This document shows positions 6,423 through 13,413 of a DNA stretch of 13,413 bases, piece by piece (within the stretch, counting starts at the first letter, position 1; each line of letters starts with the position of its first letter). The notes beneath the pieces are model-generated. The model saw only the letters and a program-made list of their open reading frames with translations, had not been told where the DNA came from and did no database searches. Both the position numbers and the translations under genes were made by a program. Source of the DNA: Desulfamplus sp. (GTDB lineage Bacteria > Desulfobacterota > Desulfobacteria > Desulfobacterales > Desulfobacteraceae); contig JADFYT010000032.1 in the NCBI GenBank assembly GCA_015232935.1, positions 1-13,413 on the forward strand, written 5' to 3'.

Positions 6423-8210
6423 TTAGCTGTACATCCTTTCTATATCTTCCTTATAATTATCCATTATCACATTTTTCTTGATTTTAAAGGTTGGAGTCAT
6501 CATTTTGTTTTCTATGGTGAATTCAGGAACAATGGTTGTCTTTTTTATGGTCTCAAAGGAGGGAAGCTCTTTATTTTTCTTTTTGACCTCTTCATTGACA
6601 AGATTAATTACCTTTTCATGCTTCAGAAGCTCTTCATAATTTGAATAGGCAATTTTATTGTCAGTTGCATAATCTTTGATATTCTGTTCGTCAAGAGTTA
6701 CAATGGCACTAAGATAGTTGCATTTATCACCTATTACGCACACCTGATTTATATATTTGGATGTGGCCATAAGTCCTTCAATGCTTGACGGAGCAATATT
6801 CTTGCCACCAGATGTGATAATAAGATCCTTTTTTCTGCCCGTGATTTTAAGAACATTGTTTTCATCAATTGATCCCAAATCTCCGGTTCTAAGCCAGCCA
6901 TCTTCGGTGAATGTGGCAGCAGTGGCTTCAGGCATCTTGTAGTACTCCTTCATTACGTTTCTGCCTTTTATAAGCACCTCTCCATCATCATCAATTTTAT
7001 GCAAAATCCCGACGCCAGGAGATCCGACCACTCCAAAATCATAATTGTCAATACGGTTGGCATGGCTGAACGAGGTGTTTTCTGTCATGCCTATACCTTC
7101 GAGAATAAGAAGACCTGCCGCATGAAAGAATCTTGCTATTTCAGGGTTTAAAGGGGCAGCACCGCTTATGCACCACTTTACATTGCCACCAAGTGCTTCA
7201 TGAATTTTGCCAAAGACCAGTTTTCTTGCAATAACGTACTTTATACTGATTGAAAGAGGAACGGGAATCTTATAAACCTTGCATCGACTCACCTCGGTAC
7301 CAACCCTGCATGCCCAGTTGAAAATTTTTTCTGTGACTCCGCCCTTTGCCTCGACACCACTTATCACTTTGGTATGAATTTTTTCAAAGATTCTGGGCAC
7401 GCTCACAAACCATTGTGGTGCTGCCATCTTGAAATCTTCAAGAAGAGTATTGATGCTTCTTGCAAATGTAGTGCGGTTGGCGGCAAGCATGGCAGCATAG
7501 CTGCATGTCCTTGCAAAAACATGTGCCAGGGGAAGAAACATGAACATCTCCTCTTTTTCACTTAATGGAGAGGATTGCAGTACAGACTGGGCAGTAAAAG
7601 TTATGTTGTCATGCGTAAGAACAGCACCTTTGGGAACCCCTGTGGTACCTGATGTGTAAATAATGCCGGCAACATCATGTGGCTGAGGTGCCGCTGTCCT
7701 TTTCTTGAGCTGGCTGTCAGGAATGTCTTTTCCAAGTTTAAGGAATTCTGAAAATGAGATTGCCCAGTCATTGCCCTGACTCTCGCCGTTAAACAGAATT
7801 ACCTTGCGTACGGCAGGAATTTCGTCACGAATCTCCATCAGCTTGGCCAACTGAACCTGATCCTCAGCAAATACAACAACCGCGTCAGAGTGGTTGATTA
7901 TATACGCACAATCTTTAGGAAGATTGGACTGGTAAATTCCAACAGTTGCCCCGCCGATACTCATTATTGCCATATCTGTAAGTACCCATCTATAGCAGGT
8001 ATAGCTTATAATATTTACCTTGTTACCATGATCGACCCCCAGTGCCATGAGGCTTTTTGCCACGTCTTTAACCTGATCATGATATTGTTTCCACGTTACT
8101 GAATAGGCTTTGGCATTTTCATCAAACCAGCGGTAGGCAGACTGATTCGGATATTTGTTGATAGTCTGGCAAAGCATTGCGTAAGCACTCTGGTAATCCT
8201 TAAACGGCAT
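6423..8210 (-). CDS. Long-chain acyl-CoA synthetase (AMP-forming, FadD/LACS type)
   Basis: This 595-residue cytoplasmic or membrane-associated enzyme should activate fatty acids with ATP to acyl-AMP, then to acyl-CoA, for beta-oxidation or lipid synthesis. The adenylate-forming signatures appear in order: P-loop YTSGTTGVPKGA (185-196), GIGMTE (372-377), RTGD (441-444), GRKKDLIITSGGKNIAP (458-474) and the C-terminal MTPTFKIKK (571-579) with the candidate catalytic lysine. Length and the long central region fit long-chain (LACS/FAA-type) enzymes better than short-chain acetyl-CoA synthetases; exact chain length cannot be read. The start at 8210 is firm because AGGAGG (8215-8220 on the plus strand) lies four bases upstream. 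The gene stands alone. It converges on rrf2, follows the TamBA operon on the same strand, and is bracketed by inverted copies of a palindromic element. Confidence 0.92.
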   Translation of the reverse strand: MPFKDYQSAYAMLCQTINKYPNQSAYRWFDENAKAYSVTWKQYHDQVKDVAKSLMALGVDHGNKVNIISYTCYRWVLTDMAIMSIGGATVGIYQSNLPKDCAYIINHSDAVVVFAEDQVQLAKLMEIRDEIPAVRKVILFNGESQGNDWAISFSEFLKLGKDIPDSQLKKRTAAPQPHDVAGIIYTSGTTGVPKGAVLTHDNITFTAQSVLQSSPLSEKEEMFMFLPLAHVFARTCSYAAMLAANRTTFARSINTLLEDFKMAAPQWFVSVPRIFEKIHTKVISGVEAKGGVTEKIFNWACRVGTEVSRCKVYKIPVPLSISIKYVIARKLVFGKIHEALGGNVKWCISGAAPLNPEIARFFHAAGLLILEGIGMTENTSFSHANRIDNYDFGVVGSPGVGILHKIDDDGEVLIKGRNVMKEYYKMPEATAATFTEDGWLRTGDLGSIDENNVLKITGRKKDLIITSGGKNIAPSSIEGLMATSKYINQVCVIGDKCNYLSAIVTLDEQNIKDYATDNKIAYSNYEELLKHEKVINLVNEEVKKKNKELPSFETIKKTTIVPEFTIENKMMTPTFKIKKNVIMDNYKEDIERMYS

Positions 8211-8263
8211 GGTTCCTCCTGAAGTGAAAGATTAGTATGAAAGTTTGGAATAAAATGTTTTAT

Positions 8264-8369
8264 GGCATCTTTTATTTGCCAGCTTACACTTTTTGTAGTC
8301 CTATCCCCCATTTTCAGGGATTTCCATCAAAAAAGTGCAAACTGCTTTTGGGGTGATATGAAGGATGCC
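8264..8369 (-). mobile_element. MITE-like palindromic element, right copy
   Basis: This 106-bp inverted copy of the element at 6308-6415 has its GGCATCC end at 8369 and its GATGCC end at 8264. Its own ends are inverted repeats: GGCATC at both termini, then CAGTTTGCACTTTTT against CAGCTTACACTTTTT (13 of 15). It lies 53 bp upstream of the acyl-CoA synthetase start and 24 bp past the end of the small membrane-protein gene. It may therefore also influence transcription between them. A TAT on each side is a possible but very weak target duplication. Confidence 0.7.
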
Positions 8370-8393
8370 TATTGTATGTAAAAGTCGCCCTGT

Positions 8394-8723
8394 TTAGAAA
8401 AAGATCCATCTGAAAAGTGAATCTACAATGCTGATCAAAAAAGCTGCCATAAGAGTAGTTATTCCATCCTTTATTTTGAAATCCTCAATGAGCTTGTCGG
8501 TTATAAACAGAAGAAATGCATTTATCACAAATTTAAAAAGACCAAAAGTGATAATCATAAAGGGCAGGGTTAACAGGATAAGCAACCATCCGGTAAAAAA
8601 ACTGATGATTGAATAAACAATAGCAACTACAAGTGCTGTCCAGTAGTTCTTGATGTAAATACCCGGCAGGATACTGGACACAATAAACACGGAAACGCTC
8701 AAAAAGACAATGTTCCATATCAT
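8394..8723 (-). CDS. Small four-helix membrane protein, YvlD / phage-holin-4 family type
   Basis: This 109-residue, almost entirely hydrophobic protein has four membrane segments, at about 3-20, 27-44, 46-70 and 90-107. The core pattern LLILLTLPFMIITFGLFKFVINAFLLF is typical of the Phage_holin_4_2 (YvlD-like) family, whose cellular role is not established. It is a household bacterial membrane protein rather than evidence of a phage. The start at 8723 (MIWNIVF) is preferred to an earlier ATG at 8795. It has AAGGAAG upstream, falls just after the tamA stop, and avoids an overlap with tamA. The 22-bp gap to tamA implies one operon with tamB and tamA, so a role in envelope maintenance is a reasonable guess only. 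Confidence 0.78.
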   Translation of the reverse strand: MIWNIVFLSVSVFIVSSILPGIYIKNYWTALVVAIVYSIISFFTGWLLILLTLPFMIITFGLFKFVINAFLLFITDKLIEDFKIKDGITTLMAAFLISIVDSLFRWIFF

Positions 8724-8745
8724 AACAAATCTTCCTTTATTATAG

Positions 8746-11304
8746 TTAAAAAGTATAGCCCACGCTGAAATGGATTCTTCCAGGGCTTTCACCATCCTCG
8801 GTGTCCAGTTTATGGCCGTAAAGTAACCCTACCGGGCCAATCGGGGTTACATAACGTAATCCTGCCCCCACAGAAGAGCGGAATCCCCTTGATTCCATCT
8901 GCTTGGCCAGGTCATCAACCCTACCGGTATCAACAAAGCAGTTCAACTCAAAATCAGCCGGAAGGTCAATTCTTGCTTCAAGACTTGAATTTATTGATGT
9001 GTGACCTCCTGCCGGCTTGCCGTTGAGATCATATTCCAGCATGTTTTCTTTAAATCCTCTTATGTTTGGTGTGCCCCCAAGGAAAAATAGCTGATCTTGT
9101 GCCACAATATCTTCTGATCCTAATGGTTGAATATATCCCATACGGGTACGCAAGGCAAAGGTAACTTTGTTCAAAGGGGATGTGTATTTTCTCAAGTCAA
9201 GCTGATATTTTAAAAATCGGTCAAGGTCATTGTCAAATCCCGTATAAACATCTACAGAAGCACTTGAAAGTATGCCCCTGGATGGTCTGACAGAAGAGTC
9301 TCTTGAATCATATCCTATAATAAAGGAGGTTATCAGTATGTTTCTTGGTTCCAGTTCATCAGTGTTGATGTCAATATCCTCTATATCTCCATAAGTGGTT
9401 CTATTTTCATATTTCAGATTCAAGCCGGCCATTATGTTCTTGATAAAGAGCTGTCTTGAGAATCCGCTTTCATAGCCCCATGCTTTTGTTCCAAAACTTT
9501 TGTTCAGCTCCTCTTTGTCTTCAATATAGATATTTGCAGTTGCATCAATCTTGGTTCCAAGAAAAAAAGGTTTTTTCAGGCCGCTCTCTGCTCTGTAGCC
9601 AATACCGCTTACATTTGCTGCCACCCATGCGTCAATTTCCCGTCCGAGAAAATTATTGTCCCCAACCTTTGAATCAAGATAAAAATTCTTTTCGCTGTCA
9701 TACCCTGCTGCCGCTTCCACAAAATAAGGTTTGTTCTCTTCGATTACCACTTCTATATCCGGAGATTCCTCCATTTTGGCAAGTCCGGGAGCCTTGACCT
9801 GGACATATTTTACTGCGGGGCTCTCTCTTATGCTTTTCTCTGTAGCAAACACTTTTCTTAGAGAGAACGGTGCACCAGGCGTAATCTTCACCCTTTGTTC
9901 AATAGCATTTTTCTTAAGGCGTGTGTTTCCTGAATAGTGAATATCTCCAAATCTTGTAAATCCGCCCTTTTTAACTTCCCACAAAATATCCGCTTTTGAC
10001 TTGTCACTGTTAATAGCCACAGAGCTGTGAACCTTGACATGAGGATAACCAAGTTCAGAGATCATCATTCCGATAGCGTTTTCATCACTTTTTACCATGT
10101 ACTCGCGAAATGGCTCTCCCGGGCCAAGAGATAGCTTTGCCATGGCCTTTTCAGGGACAAGTATTCTTTCAATTCCTTTGATTCTGGCACTTGTTACAAG
10201 CGTTTGGACTCCTTCATTGATACTTATTGTAATATCAACCATTTTGACAGAAGAAGCCTCTCTGGTTAAGATCTCTTTTGAAACAACGGCATTCAAAAAA
10301 CCTTTGCTAAGGTAGAGAAGCTCTATGGCATTTATATCTTTATCCAGTACTTTTGAGTTATACCCCCCCTTTTCGAGCGTGCCCTTTTGCCTTGTAAGTA
10401 CAGCAGCCATGATTTCATTTTTCGGAACTATCTTGTTACCTTTAATTTCAAGATGGTTGACAACCATCCTTGTCCCTTCATTGATGGCAAATTCAATATG
10501 CCAGACTTGAGTGTCAGTCATGTGTTGTTTATTGTCAGCGGGCTGTCCTGATTTTTGACTGTTTTCATTCTTATCGTTGTCGCTTGTTTTTCCAGACCTG
10601 TTTTTTGCTCTGATATCTTTATGCAACTCGACAATAACGTCCTGAAATCCTGCCTCTACATAACTGTTTTTGATATCCACCCTTGCTCGGTTCAAGGCTG
10701 AGTCATCTGGATTTCCCTTTTTAACCAGATCGATTTTTTTTTCAAGTTCTCTGTCAGAAAAATAACTGTTGCCGTTAAAAACAATTTCATATTTCAAACC
10801 CTCACTAATGTTGATTTCAATTATATATTTTCCGGCAACGCTTCTGTTTAAAAAATAATCAATTTCAACATCAGGAAATCCTTTTGTTCTGTAGAATTCA
10901 ATCAGAGAGAGGATATCTTTTTTCAGCCACTCTTCATTATAACAGTTAAAATTGCCGGGAAGTAGCGATGAGTGCCAGCTCTTCATCCTCATTTTCAGTC
11001 TTGCATTTGAAAAAGAGCTGTTTCCTTTCAAGGTCAATGAATCTATGTTTATACACTCATCATCCGGATTTTGGGGCTCCTCATTGCCGGGTTTTTGCTG
11101 CTGGTCTATATCCTGTGCGTTACGCTGATCTGTATCCAGTGCATTATGCTGGTCTGTATCCTGTGCGTTACATAGTGTAGCAGAAAGAGAATCAAACAAA
11201 AAGGTCATGTCATTCAAGGCTGATTCGCTGACACCTGAGACTATCTCACTAATACCGCCTGACAGATAAAACAATAAAAATAAAATTAATGTTTTTTTGA
11301 GCAT
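8746..11304 (-). CDS. tamA: TamA/BamA-like Omp85 outer-membrane assembly protein
   Basis: This 852-residue protein should sit in the outer membrane and insert or export envelope proteins or lipids with the TamB-like partner encoded upstream. A signal peptide (about 1-24) is followed by a low-complexity linker with an 8-residue repeat (about 46-70). Next come about five POTRA domains (roughly 84-170, 171-278, 279-366, 367-448, 449-528), ending in phrases such as INISEG, FAINEG and ISINEG. The beta-barrel spans about 529-852 and carries the Omp85 loop-6 signature NIRGF (747-751) and a C-terminal Phe. POTRA 2 holds a charged insertion (about 231-265). It is longer than Escherichia coli TamA (three POTRAs, about 577 residues) and has a BamA-like POTRA count; the tamB neighbour favours TamA. 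A modest GAGGC lies upstream of ATG 11304. Confidence 0.85.
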   Translation of the reverse strand: MLKKTLILFLLFYLSGGISEIVSGVSESALNDMTFLFDSLSATLCNAQDTDQHNALDTDQRNAQDIDQQQKPGNEEPQNPDDECINIDSLTLKGNSSFSNARLKMRMKSWHSSLLPGNFNCYNEEWLKKDILSLIEFYRTKGFPDVEIDYFLNRSVAGKYIIEINISEGLKYEIVFNGNSYFSDRELEKKIDLVKKGNPDDSALNRARVDIKNSYVEAGFQDVIVELHKDIRAKNRSGKTSDNDKNENSQKSGQPADNKQHMTDTQVWHIEFAINEGTRMVVNHLEIKGNKIVPKNEIMAAVLTRQKGTLEKGGYNSKVLDKDINAIELLYLSKGFLNAVVSKEILTREASSVKMVDITISINEGVQTLVTSARIKGIERILVPEKAMAKLSLGPGEPFREYMVKSDENAIGMMISELGYPHVKVHSSVAINSDKSKADILWEVKKGGFTRFGDIHYSGNTRLKKNAIEQRVKITPGAPFSLRKVFATEKSIRESPAVKYVQVKAPGLAKMEESPDIEVVIEENKPYFVEAAAGYDSEKNFYLDSKVGDNNFLGREIDAWVAANVSGIGYRAESGLKKPFFLGTKIDATANIYIEDKEELNKSFGTKAWGYESGFSRQLFIKNIMAGLNLKYENRTTYGDIEDIDINTDELEPRNILITSFIIGYDSRDSSVRPSRGILSSASVDVYTGFDNDLDRFLKYQLDLRKYTSPLNKVTFALRTRMGYIQPLGSEDIVAQDQLFFLGGTPNIRGFKENMLEYDLNGKPAGGHTSINSSLEARIDLPADFELNCFVDTGRVDDLAKQMESRGFRSSVGAGLRYVTPIGPVGLLYGHKLDTEDGESPGRIHFSVGYTF
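11101..11172 (-). repeat. 24-bp tandem repeat, three copies, inside tamA
   Basis: Three contiguous 24-bp units (11101-11124, 11125-11148, 11149-11172) begin CTGGTCT or CTGATCT on the plus strand. On the coding strand they encode NAQDTDQH, NALDTDQR and NAQDIDQQ-type octapeptides between the signal peptide and the first POTRA domain. The unit length keeps the frame, so copy number can vary without breaking the gene. Confidence 0.9.
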
Positions 11305-11395
11305 TTTGGGTTGCCTCGTTACGCCCTTGTTGTTCTGTTTTCAGGTTTTCAGCAAGAAAATACACATCTGCCGTAAATTCCCTGGAAAAGTCTTT

Positions 11396-13413
11396 TTACC
11401 TGAACTCCAGCCTGTATCTCACTTCACCGCCAAACTGACCCTCGGAATTTTGAAACCCGCTGAGAGAAACATTGTCCATAACCTTATATTCAGCCGATGT
11501 TTTGCCAACCATTACCCCCTCTTTTGTTTCTGTTCCATATTTCACGGTAATCTTGTCGGTAATCTCTTTGCCAACTGTAAGGTTCATATCTCCCAATCCA
11601 TTGTCGTCTGTATTATTGCCAAATCCCAACTCAAAAATATCAAGGCCTGTGGCGGATTTGACACGATCGCTCACTGCCGAAGAGGCGACCTGGGATAGCA
11701 TTCCGGCAGCGGAAAAGGTAGTTCCGCCTTCTGCACTAATCAACTCGGTTACTGTTTTCCCCCTGAGCAGAAGAGAAATGATGTCACCATCCTCCAGCCT
11801 TGGTTCGGACGTGAGTCTGAAATCCAGGTTCTGTGGCGTACCTGATATTGCAAGAAGAATATCCCAGTCGCGAATTTTACGATGTGATTCAATATCAAGG
11901 TCTGGTTCAATTTTATAGGGATTTATAAAATCAATAATGCCTCGCGTCAGAGTAAATTCAGTGGATTGATAGGTGATTGTGCCAGGATTGATTTCCGATC
12001 TGCCTGATACCACAGGAACAGAAGCTGTCCCGCGAATCCTTATATCCGGGCGAATCTCCATATATGCAAGGTTGTTATCCACAATGACCGGTTTTTTTCC
12101 CTTGACAGCAATATTTAATTTCATGTTTTCAAGAAAGCTGTTTGCCTCTTTTTTTTGAGGAACCTCTTTTCTGACCCTCTTTTTTTCTGTCAATGATGAA
12201 AAAATATTTTTCTCCACATGAATATCTCTTGTCCAACTGGCATGTGTAATCAGCACATTGCCAGAAAGCGTTGACGCGTCAGGGTTGCCCTTGAAACTCA
12301 AGTCAGTATCAAATCCCGCAGAAAGATCTTCGATCGTATTGAGGGCAATGTCCTTTGCGGTCAGCTTGACCTCTATGTTATGGGGAATGAAATCAAGCAG
12401 TTGTGATTGGCCACTTAATCTGAATTGACCTGGTTTTTTGTCTGAACTCTTTACAGTGCCTTTAGATATCTCTGTTTCGGTTTTCTGGATACTCTGAGTA
12501 GAGCCGGACAAGCCACTCTGATTATAGCCTGAAGTTATTTGGCCAGTGATCCGCGGTATCTCGATTTTATTGATATCCGCCATTATTGTGCCATTTATGT
12601 CGTGAATTTTTACATTGCCCGCAGATTCAGGCAGAACAACATCAATACCGACAAGCTCAAGTTTTGCGTCCAGGTTAGAATTTTTGATATCTGTATCAGG
12701 TTTTAGATCTGCCATGACATTCAGCTTAACAGAACCTTTCATTAAAGGCATGTACTCTAAAAAGAGCGAGGCAAATTTGACTGGCAAAGTAGCATCGGCT
12801 TGAGCTCTTATATCCCCTCCTATCTGACCCGAAGCGGCAAGAGAAACTTCTCCTTTTTCCGGCAGCAGGGTTCTGAAGTTTTCTATCCTGAATTTTTTAC
12901 CATCAATCCAGACACTTATATTTTTTGCTCTGATCCACAATTCATCCAGGTCACTTATAAAGATTTTGGGATCTTTAAAGATTTTCAAAGATAGTTCGCT
13001 TAAATTGCAGCTTCCTGAAATTCTTTCTGTATGAGCCGCATTGCCTTTGATATCTATGTTTCCAGTTACTGTACCACTTTGGATCTGCTTGATACCGGCA
13101 AATGTTATCCACGGGGTAAGATCTGTCCTTTTAAAAGTACCCTGAACAGAGAAATCCTTTGATTTGGTATTGAAATCCGCGTCTATATCAAAGTTCAGTT
13201 TTCCATTGACAGTTACAAGGTTGTCTTTAAAATTAACTTTTGCGGTAAAATCCTCAAAAGGTTTATCCATTATTTTAACCCGCTTTAATCCAATGTCTCC
13301 TTTTAGCCTTGACGATTCAAGCGACTTGAGAGATCCCTCAGCAGAAACAGAGCATGAGGCAATGCCTTGAATGACACCTGACTGTTTTACAGATTCAATT
13401 AAAGACAGATCAA
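11396..13413 (-). CDS. tamB: TamB-like translocation/assembly protein, C-terminal part (5' end outside window)
   Basis: The frame is open from the window edge (13413) to TAA at 11396-11398, giving about 671 visible C-terminal residues; the real start lies outside. The protein would span the periplasm from the inner membrane to TamA and conduct lipids or substrates through its AsmA/TamB-like beta groove. Long stretches of alternating polar and apolar residues (for example GQIGGDIRAQADATLPVKFA) fit beta-strand repeats. The C-terminal DUF490/TamB domain is recognisable by NPGTITYQSTEFTLTRGIID (coded near 11924-11985) and by IEPDLDIES, ISGTPQNLDFRLTSEP and GDIISLLLRG further on. A lysine-rich insertion (TEKKRVRKEVPQKKEA) occurs near 12150-12195. 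The tamA start lies 91 bp downstream, so the two are probably co-transcribed. The C-terminus ends RLEFR. Confidence 0.85.
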   Translation of the reverse strand, partial: DLSLIESVKQSGVIQGIASCSVSAEGSLKSLESSRLKGDIGLKRVKIMDKPFEDFTAKVNFKDNLVTVNGKLNFDIDADFNTKSKDFSVQGTFKRTDLTPWITFAGIKQIQSGTVTGNIDIKGNAAHTERISGSCNLSELSLKIFKDPKIFISDLDELWIRAKNISVWIDGKKFRIENFRTLLPEKGEVSLAASGQIGGDIRAQADATLPVKFASLFLEYMPLMKGSVKLNVMADLKPDTDIKNSNLDAKLELVGIDVVLPESAGNVKIHDINGTIMADINKIEIPRITGQITSGYNQSGLSGSTQSIQKTETEISKGTVKSSDKKPGQFRLSGQSQLLDFIPHNIEVKLTAKDIALNTIEDLSAGFDTDLSFKGNPDASTLSGNVLITHASWTRDIHVEKNIFSSLTEKKRVRKEVPQKKEANSFLENMKLNIAVKGKKPVIVDNNLAYMEIRPDIRIRGTASVPVVSGRSEINPGTITYQSTEFTLTRGIIDFINPYKIEPDLDIESHRKIRDWDILLAISGTPQNLDFRLTSEPRLEDGDIISLLLRGKTVTELISAEGGTTFSAAGMLSQVASSAVSDRVKSATGLDIFELGFGNNTDDNGLGDMNLTVGKEITDKITVKYGTETKEGVMVGKTSAEYKVMDNVSLSGFQNSEGQFGGEVRYRLEFR

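Noticed and set aside
8096..8311. Minus-strand frame starting inside the right palindromic element
   Set aside because: It overlaps the start of the acyl-CoA synthetase, whose own Shine-Dalgarno is strong; the product is unlike any family.
8394..8723. Phage or lysis module suggested by the holin-like protein
   Set aside because: No other phage genes are present. YvlD/holin-4-type proteins are common chromosomal membrane proteins.
8724..8795. Upstream ATG (8795) that would add 24 residues to the holin-like protein
   Set aside because: It would overlap the end of tamA and add a non-hydrophobic leader. The ATG at 8723 has a good ribosome site directly after the tamA stop.

Overview
The window looks like chromosome from a strictly anaerobic, sulfate-reducing Desulfobacterota, probably of the Desulfobacteraceae type. 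This is inferred from gene content: an Hmc-type transmembrane electron-transfer operon with Rrf1/Rrf2-type regulators, which is characteristic of sulfate reducers. No rRNA or tRNA gene is present to confirm it.

Plus strand, 1-6250: the 3' end of an hmc-like operon and its regulatory genes. In order these are the tail of an upstream gene (probably HmcC/NrfD-like), a small HmcD-like membrane peptide whose frame is broken at a run of eight G, HmcE (NarI-like cytochrome b), HmcF (two 4Fe-4S motifs plus a CCG domain), a tandem universal stress protein, a stand-alone receiver (Rrf1-like), a histidine kinase with a degenerate receiver and a cysteine-rich PAS domain, and an Rrf2 regulator with four clustered cysteines. 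HmcE and HmcF would carry electrons between the periplasmic cytochrome pool or quinone and a cytoplasmic acceptor. The regulators next to them are plausibly a redox-sensing module.

Middle, about 6251-8393: a strong 14-bp hairpin, then a long-chain acyl-CoA synthetase gene on the minus strand. It is bracketed by two inverted copies of a roughly 107-bp element, each itself an imperfect palindrome (MITE-like).

Minus strand, 13413-8394: an envelope-biogenesis operon read right to left. It holds the 3' part of a TamB-like gene (running off the window), a TamA/BamA-like Omp85 protein with about five POTRA domains, and a small four-helix membrane protein of the YvlD/phage-holin-4 type.

A recurring oddity is short tandem duplication at gene ends. 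One array (36-39 bp) crosses the stop codon of the first gene, one (22 bp) crosses the stop of rrf2, and one (24 bp, three copies) encodes an 8-residue repeat just after the TamA signal peptide. The broken HmcD frame and the inverted elements around the acyl-CoA synthetase are the most notable structural features. No CRISPR array, integrase or transposase gene is visible.
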